From assembly GCA_025924435.1 (NCBI GenBank), contig JAICIL010000099.1, positions 1-13,530 of the forward strand: a DNA stretch of 13,530 nt. Reading direction: 5' to 3'. Both the position numbers and the translations under genes were made by a program. Origin of the DNA: Chloroflexia bacterium. Lineage in GTDB: Bacteria; Chloroflexota; Chloroflexia; Thermomicrobiales; JALYUS01. Positions 5,917-13,337 of this stretch are shown one piece after another. How positions within the stretch are numbered: position 1 is the first letter of the stretch; each line of letters starts with the position of its first letter. The notes below the pieces were generated by a model, which saw only the letters and a program-made list of their open reading frames with translations, was not told the origin of the DNA and ran no database searches.

Positions 5917-7632
5917 CGGTCGGAAGTCCTTCACGCGCAGTTGCAGCCGTTCGTCGCCGCGCCACACATCGCGCTGGAGCGTCGCGGCGAGGTCCGCCTC
6001 CCGCATCGCGGACAATTCGCCCTCCCGCGCCCCCATGCCGAAGGCGATGCAGCGCACACTCTCGCCCGTGTCCAGGGCGATGGTGAAGGTGAGATGTGCG
6101 CCATCGCCCCCCACCCGCCGGGCGTCGAGGACGCGCACGCGCGGGACGAGGAAGAGCGGCTCCGCATTGCCGTGGCCGAACGGCGCGAGCGCGGCAATCG
6201 CCGTGTATGCCGCGAGCGACACGTCGGCGTGATCGAGCCGCCCGTCGAGGCGCAGCGTCGGCAGGAAATCCTCCTCCGACAGGGATGTGGCATGCGTGCG
6301 GAGGGCCGCGTGCAGGGCCGCGATGTGGTCGTTCTCGATCGTGAAGCCCGCCGCGCGCGGGTGGCCGCCGTAGTGCTTCAGGAGCGGCGCGTGCGCTTCG
6401 AGTGCGGCGACGATGTCGAAGGCGGCGATGCTGCGCGCGCTGCCCCGGCTCACCGCCTCGCCCCGCGCGTAGACGAGGGCCGGGCGGTGATACCGCTCGA
6501 CCAGTTTCGCGGCGACCAGGCCGACGATGCCGATGCTCCACGACGCGTCGCCGAGCATCAGCACGCGATCCGTCTCGATGAGCCTGCCCGATTCGACCAT
6601 CGCGGTCGCTTCGGCGATCGCGCGGCGCGTCTCCGTTTGCCGCGCGCGATTCGCCTCGTCCAGCGCGAGCGCCGCCATGCGCGCCTCGACGGCGGACGCG
6701 GGAGCGAGCAGGCGATAGGCGTCCTCCTCGCCGCGCACGCGCCCCGGTGCGTTGAGGCGCGGGGCGATCCCGTAACTGATATGGCCGGCGTCGAGCGTCG
6801 GGACGGGGATACCGGCGCGCTCGCAGAGCGCCAGCAGGCCGGGATGGCGCGTCTGCCGCAACGCGCGCAGGCCCGCTTGCACGAGAATCCGGTTCTCGCC
6901 GCTGAGCGGCACGACATCGGCGACGGTGCCGATCGCCACGAAGGCGAGCAGCGTATTGAGCGTGTCGGCGTCCGGTCGCCCGAAGGGCGCGCCGGACGCG
7001 GCGAGCGCGCGGACGAGCGCGTAGGCGACCCCGACACCGGCGAGGTCGCGGAAGGGATAGGCGCTGGTCGGGAGATGCGGGTTGATGACTGCCGCCGCCG
7101 CGGGGATGATCGCCGGGACGGTGTGGTGATCAACGACGATCACGTCCACCCCGGCGGCCCGCACACGCGCGACCGCGTCCACATCGCCGATGCCGCAATC
7201 AACGGCGACGATCACGCGGACGCCGTCGCGCGCCAGTTCCGCGAGCGCGGCGTCGTGCAACCCGTACCCTTCGCGTTCCCGGTGCGGCGTGTACGTGCAA
7301 ATGTCCGAGAAATGCCAGGCGCGGAAGGCGGTCAGCAGCACCGCCTGCGCCGTCATGCCGTCCGCGTCGTAGTCGCCGTAGATGCAGATTTTCTCCGACC
7401 GCGCGTGGGCATCGCGGATGCGCGCCACCGCGTCGGCCATCCCGGCGAGCAGGAACGGATCGGCGAGCGCGCGCGACCGATCATGGAGAAATGCCGCCGC
7501 ATCGCCGGGCGATATGCCGCGCCGGTGGAGGAGCGCGGCGACCAGCGGCGGGATGCCGTGGTACCGATCGAGGGCCGCTTGCGCAGTTTCCGGATCAACG
7601 AGCCAGCGGGTCGCGGGCGTATGCACGGTCAT
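5905..7632 (-). CDS. recJ: Single-stranded-DNA exonuclease RecJ
   Basis: RecJ is a DHH-family 5'-3' exonuclease for single-stranded DNA, used in recombination, mismatch and base-excision repair in the cytoplasm. The 575 residues are full length for the family. The metal-binding motifs are all present: CIYGDYDADGMTA (83-95, motif I DYDADG), AVDCGIG (143-149), VVDHH (166-170) and INPH (183-186). GTVADVVPL (235-243), GIAPRLNAPGRV (288-299), GSARSI (397-402) and the DHHA1 motif GGHPRAAGF (422-430) follow. The ATG overlaps the stop of the crtI-like gene by 4 nt (ATGA), and AAGGAG lies 8 nt upstream inside that gene. The two are therefore very likely one transcript with coupled translation, an unusual partnership for a repair nuclease. 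At the other end its TAG overlaps the murJ TAA by 4 bp. Confidence 0.96.
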   Translation of the reverse strand: MTVHTPATRWLVDPETAQAALDRYHGIPPLVAALLHRRGISPGDAAAFLHDRSRALADPFLLAGMADAVARIRDAHARSEKICIYGDYDADGMTAQAVLLTAFRAWHFSDICTYTPHREREGYGLHDAALAELARDGVRVIVAVDCGIGDVDAVARVRAAGVDVIVVDHHTVPAIIPAAAAVINPHLPTSAYPFRDLAGVGVAYALVRALAASGAPFGRPDADTLNTLLAFVAIGTVADVVPLSGENRILVQAGLRALRQTRHPGLLALCERAGIPVPTLDAGHISYGIAPRLNAPGRVRGEEDAYRLLAPASAVEARMAALALDEANRARQTETRRAIAEATAMVESGRLIETDRVLMLGDASWSIGIVGLVAAKLVERYHRPALVYARGEAVSRGSARSIAAFDIVAALEAHAPLLKHYGGHPRAAGFTIENDHIAALHAALRTHATSLSEEDFLPTLRLDGRLDHADVSLAAYTAIAALAPFGHGNAEPLFLVPRVRVLDARRVGGDGAHLTFTIALDTGESVRCIAFGMGAREGELSAMREADLAATLQRDVWRGDERLQLRVKDFRPAAD

Positions 7633-9140
7633 GCGGCGCGCTCCTTCGCACGTTCGAGCGCCAAATCCGCCGCGATCTTGCCGGAAAGGAGCGCGAGCGG
7701 CACGCCGCCGCCGGGATGCGTGCTGCCCCCCGCGAAATAGAGATCGCGCAGGATCGGTGACTGGTTCGGCGGCCGGAGGAACGCCGCGCCCCGTCCGTTC
7801 GACGCGAAACCGTAGATCGCGCCGCGTTGCGCGCCATACGCGTGCATGATCGTCTCCGGTGTCCAGGTCGCTTCGACGGCGATATGCGGCGCGATGTCTA
7901 TCCCGCGCCGCCGGAGCGCGCCCAACACCCGCTCCCGATAGCGCGGCGCGAGCGCCCGCCAGTCGGTCCGGCCGTCGAGGTAGGGCACGTTCACCATCAC
8001 GAAAAGGTTGTCGCAGCCCGGCGGCGCGGCGGATGGGTCGGTCGCCGTCGCGCGGCAGAGATAGATCGTCGGATCGGTCGGCGGCACGCGCCGCTCCCGG
8101 ATGTCCGCGAACTCGGCGCGGTAATTGTCGCTGAAGAAGATGGAATGGTGCGGCAATTCGGGGAACGTCCGGCGCGTGCCGAGCAGCAGGAGAAACGCGG
8201 AAGAGGACGGCTCCCGCTTGCGGAGCGCGGCCCGCATCGTCCGGACGCCGGGCGCGTCACCATCGAGCAGCCGCTCGTAGGTGGTCAGCACATCAACATT
8301 CGAGATCACCGCGTCGGCCTCGATCCGTTCCCCGGAAGTGAGGCGCACCCCGGTCGCCTTCCCGCTGCGATGTGTGATCGCGGCGACCGGCGATGCGAGG
8401 CGCAGCGTCACGCCGAGCCGTGCCGCGAGTGCGGCCATGGCCTCGGCAATCCGGTACATCCCGCCGCGCGGATGCCACGCGCCCGTGGCGAATTCCACGA
8501 AGGGGATGAGGCACAACGCGGCGGGCGCGCGATACGGCGACGAGCCGTTGTACGTCGCGTAGCGGTCGAAGACCAGCTGCAGGCGCGGATCGTGGAAAAA
8601 CCGTTGCACCGTTCCGTGAACGCTTCGGAGCGAGGCGACTTTCGCCAGATCGCGCGGGCGGAAGCCGAAGCGGAAGAGGTCGCGCCGCGCGCGGGCGAGC
8701 GTATCCGGGCGCATCGGGTGGCGCAGGAACGGTTCCGCCGCTGTCGCATAGAGATCGCCCGTGTGGGCGAGGAAGCGGAAGAAGGCCGGGACATCGCGGG
8801 GCGAGAGCGCCGCGATATTCGCGGCCATCCGCGCGCTATCCGTCGTCACGTCGAGGCACGAGCCGTCGACAAAGGTATACCGGCAGACGGGGTCCACCGG
8901 GTCGAGCGTGAGGGAATCGTCCAGCGCGCAACCGGCATCGGCGAAGAGATCGCGGAGCGCCCACGGCATCGTCAGGAGGGACGGGCCGGTGTCGAATGTC
9001 CAGCCGTCGCATGCCCATTGATTCAGTTTGCCGCCCGGTCGCGGCCCCTGCTCGCACACGGTCACGGAGAGGCCCCGCGCGGCCAGCCGCACCGCCGCCG
9101 CCAATCCGCCCATCCCCGCGCCAATTACCGCCACATGCAT
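7629..9140 (-). CDS. CrtI/CrtN-family carotenoid desaturase or oxidase
   Basis: This is an FAD-dependent oxidoreductase of the phytoene-desaturase family, which desaturates acyclic carotenoids or oxidises their ends at the membrane. The 503 residues are typical in length. The N-terminus has the dinucleotide-binding fold VAVIGAGMGGLAAAVRLA (3-20) with Glu30, followed by GPRPGGKLNQW. FDTGPSLLTMP is the usual second flavin/substrate motif. HHSIFFSDNYRAEFADI lies in the central region, and the C-terminus has DLYFAGGSTHPGGGVPLALLSGKIAADL, a strong family signature. The ATG has GGAGG 11 nt upstream (9152-9156). Neighbours encoding a glycosyltransferase, an acyltransferase and a CruF-like protein support a carotenoid role. 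Whether it is a desaturase (CrtI, CrtN, CrtD) or a terminal oxidase (CrtP/CrtNb-like) and whether the substrate is C30 or C40 cannot be settled here. recJ follows with a 4-nt overlap. Confidence 0.92.
   Translation of the reverse strand: MHVAVIGAGMGGLAAAVRLAARGLSVTVCEQGPRPGGKLNQWACDGWTFDTGPSLLTMPWALRDLFADAGCALDDSLTLDPVDPVCRYTFVDGSCLDVTTDSARMAANIAALSPRDVPAFFRFLAHTGDLYATAAEPFLRHPMRPDTLARARRDLFRFGFRPRDLAKVASLRSVHGTVQRFFHDPRLQLVFDRYATYNGSSPYRAPAALCLIPFVEFATGAWHPRGGMYRIAEAMAALAARLGVTLRLASPVAAITHRSGKATGVRLTSGERIEADAVISNVDVLTTYERLLDGDAPGVRTMRAALRKREPSSSAFLLLLGTRRTFPELPHHSIFFSDNYRAEFADIRERRVPPTDPTIYLCRATATDPSAAPPGCDNLFVMVNVPYLDGRTDWRALAPRYRERVLGALRRRGIDIAPHIAVEATWTPETIMHAYGAQRGAIYGFASNGRGAAFLRPPNQSPILRDLYFAGGSTHPGGGVPLALLSGKIAADLALERAKERAA
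7641..7646 (-). promoter_or_regulatory. Ribosome binding site of recJ
   Basis: The minus strand reads AAGGAG with 8 nt to the recJ ATG, near-ideal spacing. It lies inside the last codons of the crtI-like gene. It fixes the recJ start at 7632 and shows that recJ has its own initiation signal as well as the 4-nt stop/start overlap. Confidence 0.75.
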
Positions 9141-9169
9141 CGTCTGGTGCGCCTCCGCCCATGAATGCC

Positions 9170-9175
9170 TATACT
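9170..9175 (+). promoter_or_regulatory. Candidate -10 box for the acyltransferase-glycosyltransferase pair
   Basis: TATACT is a 5/6 match to TATAAT. A start near 9182 would leave a leader of about 59 nt before the GTG at 9241. No convincing -35 hexamer is visible at 16-18 nt. The leader contains TGTACG at 9205-9210 and again at 9228-9233, 23 bp apart. Confidence 0.3.
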
Positions 9176-9202
9176 GGGGATCAGATGACCCGATCCGTCT
9201 CT

Positions 9203-9208
9203 ATTGTA
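9203..9208 (-). promoter_or_regulatory. Candidate -10 box for the crtI-recJ pair
   Basis: On the minus strand this reads TACAAT in the context GTACAATA, identical over eight bases to the box ahead of the GT4 gene. A start near 9196 gives a leader of about 56 nt to the ATG at 9140. The -35 position at 17 nt reads TACACC, a poor match. Confidence 0.35.
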
Positions 9209-9240
9209 CGCGAACTTTTGGAATAGGTGTACGAACATCC

Positions 9241-10038
9241 GTGACGATTCGCCATCCCAGCCGCCGCTATCCGGTCACGCCGCGCTATCCCGCGCGCAAG
9301 AGCCTGTGCGGCGAACTGCTCGTGTGGGCGCTCGTCCGCGCCTCCCTCCGGCGGATGTTCGTCCGCGTGCGGCTGCGCGAGACGGGCGGGAACCCGCGCG
9401 CGGTGGGGCTGCCGCTGCTGCTGATCGCGAGTCATCCGTCGTGGTGGGATGGCTATCTCGCGCTCCTCCTCTCCCGCCATTATGGCGCGCGGCGGTACTT
9501 GATGATGGACGCCGCGCAACTGGCGCGCTACGGCTTCTTCGCGTGGGCGGGCTGCTTCGGCATCGAGCGCGCCGATGCCCGCGATGTGGCGCGCGGCATC
9601 GCCTACGCGGCGGATCTGCTCCGACAGGCGGAACCGACATGGCTCTGGCTCTTTCCGCAGGCCGAAATCACGCCGTCGCGCGCCCGGCCATTGGCCTTCC
9701 ATGCCGGTGCGGCGCACATCGTCCGCCGCGCCACGGCGGGCGGCGGGGCGATTGGCGTCCTGCCCGTCGCGTGGGAGTTGACCTTTCGCGGCGAGCAGCA
9801 CCCGGAGATCGTCGCCCTGATCGGCGATATGATCGTCTTCGATAGGGCGCGCGCGCGCGATGTGCCGTCGGTTACCGCCTGCCTGTCGGATGCACTGACC
9901 GGGGTGGTGGACGCGGTGGGGAACGACATCGCGCGGGGCGATTTCGCGGCGTATCGCACGATCCTCCGCGGTCGTGCCGGTGTGAACGACCGCTTCGACC
10001 GGCTGCTCCGCCGCGACCGCCTCGTGGCCGATCCATGA
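9241..10038 (+). CDS. PlsC-type acyltransferase, probable carotenoid-glycoside acyltransferase
   Basis: This enzyme belongs to the lysophospholipid/glycerol-3-phosphate acyltransferase (PlsC) superfamily, which moves an acyl group to a hydroxyl at the membrane. From the GTG at 9241 it has 265 residues. The catalytic H-x4-D motif is SHPSWWDG, with His65 and Asp70. The second block reads LFPQAEITPS (137-146), where PlsC proteins usually have FPEGTR-like sequence, so the acceptor site is divergent. VLPVAWEL (173-180) resembles the later P-x-A block. The hydrophobic N-terminal region could associate with the membrane. It shares a 4-nt overlap (ATGA) with the GT2 gene. In Gram-positive C30 carotenoid clusters, PlsC-type acyltransferases sit beside CrtQ-like glycosyltransferases and acylate the sugar, and that is the inferred role here. 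A general lipid acyltransferase is the alternative. Starts upstream of 9241 run into the promoter region and add no conserved sequence. Confidence 0.85.
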   Translation: MTIRHPSRRYPVTPRYPARKSLCGELLVWALVRASLRRMFVRVRLRETGGNPRAVGLPLLLIASHPSWWDGYLALLLSRHYGARRYLMMDAAQLARYGFFAWAGCFGIERADARDVARGIAYAADLLRQAEPTWLWLFPQAEITPSRARPLAFHAGAAHIVRRATAGGGAIGVLPVAWELTFRGEQHPEIVALIGDMIVFDRARARDVPSVTACLSDALTGVVDAVGNDIARGDFAAYRTILRGRAGVNDRFDRLLRRDRLVADP

Positions 10039-11222
10039 TCGCGCTCCTCTGGCTCGAAGTCGTTTCCTGCCTCATCGCGCTGGTTGTGACAATCAACACA
10101 ATCGGCAATCTGCGCGCCTTTCGGCGGCTGGCCGATTTCGATTGCGAAGGCGCGGCCACGCCGTTCGTCTCGGTGCTCGTGCCCGCGCGCGACGAGGAAC
10201 GATCCATCGCCGCGTGCCTCGACTCGCTGGTGCGGCAGGAATACGGCGACTACGAGATCATCATTCTCGATGATGGCAGCGAGGACCGGACAGCGGCGAT
10301 TGTGCGCGCCGTTGCCGAGCGGTGCGGCAGGGTGCGGCTCGCGTCGGGAGAACGTCTGCCGCCGGGGTGGTTCGGCAAGGCGTTCGCCTGCGATCAATTG
10401 GCATCGCTGGCCTGCGGCGACCTGTTGATTTTCACCGATGCGGACACCCTGCATGCGCCGATGATGATCCGGTCGGTCGTCGGCGCGGTGGCGGCGGGCG
10501 CGGATGTCGTCACGGCCTTCCCGGAGCAGGAAATCGGCGGTTGGAGCGAGGCGCTCGTCGTGCCGTTCGTCTTCTTCACGATCTGGGCGCTGCTGCCGGT
10601 CGGACGCGTCTGGTCGGACCCGTCGCCGCGCGTGGTCGCGGCAAACGGCCAATTATTGGCATTCACTCGAACCGCGTACGCGCGCGTCGGCGGGCATCGC
10701 GCGGTCCGCCGCTCCGTCCTCGACGATATGGCGCTCGCGCGGCGGGCCAAAACGCTCGGACTGCGGGTCCGGCTGGCGGATGGCGTCGGCACGGTGCGCA
10801 CGCGGATGTACCGGACGGCGGCGGAGGTCTGGCGGGGATTCTCGAAGAACGCCTACGCGCTCGCGGGTGCATCGCCCGGTATCGCGGTCGGCTTCGCGAT
10901 ACTGGTGACGCTGCTCTACCTGCTGCCCGCGATCGTCTTCGTCGGCGGGTTCGTGCTGGAGGGTGGCGGCTGGACATGGCGTATCCTGCCGCTCCTCCTC
11001 ATCGCCCTGATGGTGGCGCAGAATGGTATCGTCGCGCGTCGGATGCGGCGTCCGCTCTGGCAGCCGGTCGTCCATCCGCTCGCCGTCGCCTGCTTCCTCG
11101 TCATTCTCGCGAATTCGGTGCGGTGGCATGCGCGCGGCGCGACGATGTGGAAGGGTCGGGTCTATCCGACGAAGGCGACCGCCGCGCCCGACGCGATCGG
11201 AGGAGCGGAGGAAGCGCCGTGA
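10035..11222 (+). CDS. GT2 glycosyltransferase, CrtQ/CruG-like
   Basis: This is an inverting, membrane-bound family 2 glycosyltransferase of 395 residues. Residues 1-22 form a membrane anchor. The GT-A domain follows with VSVLVPARDEE (45-55), IIILDDGSEDRT (75-86), FTDADT (133-138, the DAD metal site at 135-137), GQLLAF (205-210), VLDDMALARRAK (228-239, the acidic catalytic pair) and WRGFSKN (266-272). Two or three transmembrane segments lie at about 283-305, 317-330 and 347-362, and the chain ends with MWKGRVYP (371-378) and a short polar tail. This layout matches CrtQ of staphyloxanthin synthesis and cyanobacterial CruG, which glycosylate carotenoids. Its partners here, an acyltransferase upstream with a 4-nt overlap and a CruF-like gene downstream, fit that role. 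The last 122 bp overlap the CruF-like gene on the other strand. Confidence 0.88.
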   Translation: MIALLWLEVVSCLIALVVTINTIGNLRAFRRLADFDCEGAATPFVSVLVPARDEERSIAACLDSLVRQEYGDYEIIILDDGSEDRTAAIVRAVAERCGRVRLASGERLPPGWFGKAFACDQLASLACGDLLIFTDADTLHAPMMIRSVVGAVAAGADVVTAFPEQEIGGWSEALVVPFVFFTIWALLPVGRVWSDPSPRVVAANGQLLAFTRTAYARVGGHRAVRRSVLDDMALARRAKTLGLRVRLADGVGTVRTRMYRTAAEVWRGFSKNAYALAGASPGIAVGFAILVTLLYLLPAIVFVGGFVLEGGGWTWRILPLLLIALMVAQNGIVARRMRRPLWQPVVHPLAVACFLVILANSVRWHARGATMWKGRVYPTKATAAPDAIGGAEEAP

Positions 11223-11997
11223 CGCAGAGCGCGGCGCCGATGGCCGTCCCCACCGGATAGCCCCGAAAGCCGTCAATGATCGCGAACATGAGGACGGTCG
11301 CCCAGAAGAGCGCAACCGGCACAATGGGGAATGCCGGTCGGGCCGCGCTTTCGCGAAGGCCGAGAACCGGCGCGGCGAGCGTGGTGATGATCGCCGCCGC
11401 GACGAACCAGCCGAGGAAATTGATCGCGGGGACGCCGTAATAGCGCCCCGATCGTTCCCAGAGCCAGTACGCCTTGACGTGATATGCCGTCGGTTCGAGG
11501 CACGCATCGAGCCCGGTCGCGAGGAGCGCGGCGAGGGGGACGATGATCCATCGCCTCCCGTTCCGAGCGATCCGGGCCGCCGTCGTCAGCGCGCCGAGCG
11601 CGATCATCAGCCACGCGCAGGTGATCGGCGCGGGCACGCGGCCGACGATGCTCGGCGCGAGTGCGCCGGTGTAGTGGTAGGGGCCGAATGGCACGCCGAC
11701 CGTCACGCCGATCACCTCGATGAGGAAGGCGCTCGGCAGGACGGCGAGCGCGAACCGCGCCGCGTGGCGCCAGGAATACGCACTCGCGATCCAGAGCAGG
11801 GCGATGGCTCCTTCGAGGAAGAGCATGCCGCTCCCCGCCCATCGCTCATCAACCGGCAATCGCATATCGCGGGAAATGCCGACGACAGCGAGCGCCCAAC
11901 CGACCGCGAAGACGCTAAAGGTCGCGCGCAGCGTCCATCGCAATGCGCGCAATCGCCGGTGCGACGGGCCGCTTCGGTCGGAATCGGCTGCGTGCAT
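11101..11997 (-). CDS. cruF: CruF/DUF422-family carotenoid biosynthesis membrane protein
   Basis: CruF-family proteins are membrane enzymes that add water across the 1',2' end of carotenoids such as gamma-carotene or lycopene derivatives, making a hydroxyl that can be glycosylated. From the ATG at 11997 there are 298 residues with about seven hydrophobic segments. Family landmarks are ISRDMRLPVDERW (41-53), IEVIGVTVGVPFGPYHYTG (93-111), APITCAWLMI (123-132), GLDACLEPTAYHV (162-174) and YYGVPAINFLGWFV (186-199). The start at 11997 has GAGG 6 nt upstream and lies 26 nt after the protease stop. A longer frame from 12102 would overlap the protease and adds only low-complexity residues. The last 40 residues or so are antisense to the GT2 gene. 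From about residue 267 the sequence is an Arg/Ser-rich tail beyond the normal family end. The hydratase activity is inferred from the family. Confidence 0.88.
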   Translation of the reverse strand: MHAADSDRSGPSHRRLRALRWTLRATFSVFAVGWALAVVGISRDMRLPVDERWAGSGMLFLEGAIALLWIASAYSWRHAARFALAVLPSAFLIEVIGVTVGVPFGPYHYTGALAPSIVGRVPAPITCAWLMIALGALTTAARIARNGRRWIIVPLAALLATGLDACLEPTAYHVKAYWLWERSGRYYGVPAINFLGWFVAAAIITTLAAPVLGLRESAARPAFPIVPVALFWATVLMFAIIDGFRGYPVGTAIGAALCVTALPPLLRSRRARRSPSSDRPDPSTSSRRAHATAPNSRE

Positions 11998-12003
11998 GCC
12001 AGG

Positions 12004-12007
12004 CCTC
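12004..12007 (-). promoter_or_regulatory. Ribosome binding site deciding the cruF-like start
   Basis: The minus strand reads GAGG followed by 6 nt and the ATG at 11997. This supports 11997 over the longer frame starting at 12102, which would begin inside the protease gene. Confidence 0.5.
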
Positions 12008-12023
12008 GGTTCGTCGGAATCGG

Positions 12024-13220
12024 TCAGAGAATCGGCCGGCGGCCGACCGAGGAGAGCGCCTTCGTCTGGCGGCGCCACCGCCGCGCATAGGTGAAGAGCC
12101 ACCCCCAGTAGCGCGCGGCGCCATTCGACCGGCGCCGCGCCTGCAGAACGCGATGGAGGTACCAGTAGCGTTCTGCGGTGAGGATGCCGCGATAGATGCC
12201 GCGTTCGGTGACGAGCACCGCGCCGCGATCGGCGCGCACCATTGCCTGCTGGGCGAGATAGAGTGAGGTGTCCACATCCACGATGGGCGGGAAGTGGTCC
12301 ATCACCTCATGCACCCGGACGTGCGAGCCGCGCACGCGCATCGCGTTGAGGATTTCGACCTTCCAGAGGATGCCGACGACTCGGCCGTGCTCGGTCACCG
12401 CGAGGTCGCGCGGGCCACCGAGCAGCGCCCCCGCGAGCGGTTCGTATGGTCCGATGCCGCCCGCCTCCCAGGTGATGCATTGGCCGACGTGCATCCGACG
12501 CAGCGCTTCTTCCATCGCGACCGCCCGGCCTTCGAGGTGCGCGCCGACGAAAATGAAGACGCCGACCATCGGCAGCGTCCAATCCCGCAGGACGAGGAAG
12601 CCGACGAACACGAAACCGATGGCGATCACCTTGCCGACGGTGACGGCGATCTGCGTCGCCAGCGACCGGCTAATGAAGAGGCTCATGAAGGCGCGGAAGA
12701 TGCGCCCGCCATCCATCGGGAAGGCGGGGATGAGGTTGAAGACGACGAGTGAGATATTCGCGAAGAGAAGATAGGCGGCAAAACCGGGCAGATCAACCTG
12801 GCCGACCGCCGCGATCATCCCCGCGACGCCTTCGATGTGGCCGACCCAGCCGATGGCGCCGACAACCGGCAGCAAGAGCACCGCGAGGCCGACATTGACG
12901 GCGGGGCCGGCGAGGGCCAGCCAGAATTCATCGCCGGGGTGGACCGGGGCGCGTTCGATGCGCGCCATGCCGCCGATAGGAAGCAGCGTAATATCGTGGA
13001 CACGAATGCCCGACCGCCGCGCGACAAGGCTATGCCCCAACTCATGGAGCAGCACACAGGCGAAGAGGCAGAGGACCAGCAGCAGACCGAACAGCACGCC
13101 GCCGAGGCCCGCACCCGTCTTCACTCCCCAAATGTACGCGAACCAGAGCACGATGAGCGCGAAGGTGGGATGGACGCGGACATCGATCCCCGCAACGCGC
13201 GTGAGGCGGAATGCGCGCAC
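12024..13220 (-). CDS. M50 site-2 protease with C-terminal CBS domains
   Basis: This is a membrane-embedded zinc metalloprotease of the site-2 protease family, which cleaves membrane-spanning segments, often of anti-sigma factors. The 398 residues open with FRLTRVAGIDVRVHP, typical of the Rip3/SpoIVFB-like branch. The zinc motif HELGH is at 59-63, LPIGGMARIE at 80-90, and the third ligand is Asp170 in NLIPAFPMDGGR (162-173). Six or so membrane segments end near residue 226. Residues from about 245 to 352 look like a CBS pair: LAVTEHGRVVGIL and AVLVTERGIYRGIL each end a beta-strand repeat. Such domains usually sense adenosine nucleotides. A basic tail follows. The start is a GTG with AGAGGG 4 nt upstream. 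It is 26 nt upstream of the CruF-like gene and may share its transcript. The substrate is unknown, and no sigma or anti-sigma gene is visible in the window. Confidence 0.94.
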   Translation of the reverse strand: MRAFRLTRVAGIDVRVHPTFALIVLWFAYIWGVKTGAGLGGVLFGLLLVLCLFACVLLHELGHSLVARRSGIRVHDITLLPIGGMARIERAPVHPGDEFWLALAGPAVNVGLAVLLLPVVGAIGWVGHIEGVAGMIAAVGQVDLPGFAAYLLFANISLVVFNLIPAFPMDGGRIFRAFMSLFISRSLATQIAVTVGKVIAIGFVFVGFLVLRDWTLPMVGVFIFVGAHLEGRAVAMEEALRRMHVGQCITWEAGGIGPYEPLAGALLGGPRDLAVTEHGRVVGILWKVEILNAMRVRGSHVRVHEVMDHFPPIVDVDTSLYLAQQAMVRADRGAVLVTERGIYRGILTAERYWYLHRVLQARRRSNGAARYWGWLFTYARRWRRQTKALSSVGRRPIL

Positions 13221-13290
13221 GCAGCCCTCTTTCGTTTTCCCGATGTTCCCTTACGGAAGCCCACACGACAGCGTACCGCCGTGCCCCGGA

Positions 13291-13296
13291 ATGATA
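13291..13296 (-). promoter_or_regulatory. Candidate extended -10 for the site-2 protease
   Basis: The minus strand reads TGCTATCAT: a TGn extension followed by TATCAT, 5/6 to consensus. Transcription would begin near 13284, leaving about 63 nt of leader before the GTG at 13220. An extended -10 can act without a good -35, and none is seen. Confidence 0.35.
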
Positions 13297-13311
13297 GCAC
13301 TGTCTCCGCGT

Positions 13312-13325
13312 CCGCGCTATCGCGG
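13312..13325. terminator. Short GC hairpin downstream of the right-edge gene
   Basis: CCGCG and CGCGG pair as a perfect 5-bp stem around CTAT, 12 nt beyond the stop of the partial gene at the right edge. No U-tract follows on the minus strand, so termination is only a possibility. Confidence 0.2.
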
Positions 13326-13337
13326 CGCGACGCGCGC

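Noticed and set aside
5941..7740. A 599-codon open frame on the plus strand over recJ
   Set aside because: It is antisense to the full RecJ motif set, has Arg/Gly/His-rich composition with no motif, and arises from GC-biased codon use. Similar long antisense frames at 27-1217, 2688-4067, 5063-6541 and 7827-9164 were rejected for the same reason.
9161..9226. Short frame MNAYTGDQMTRSVSIVRELLE as a leader peptide before the acyltransferase
   Set aside because: It has no ribosome site, no run of regulatory codons and no attenuator hairpin. It ends 15 nt before the GTG, so a role is possible but unsupported.
11998..12102. N-terminal extension of the CruF-like protein from 12102
   Set aside because: It would overlap the protease gene by 79 bp, the extra 35 residues look non-conserved, and the ATG at 11997 has a GAGG ribosome site.
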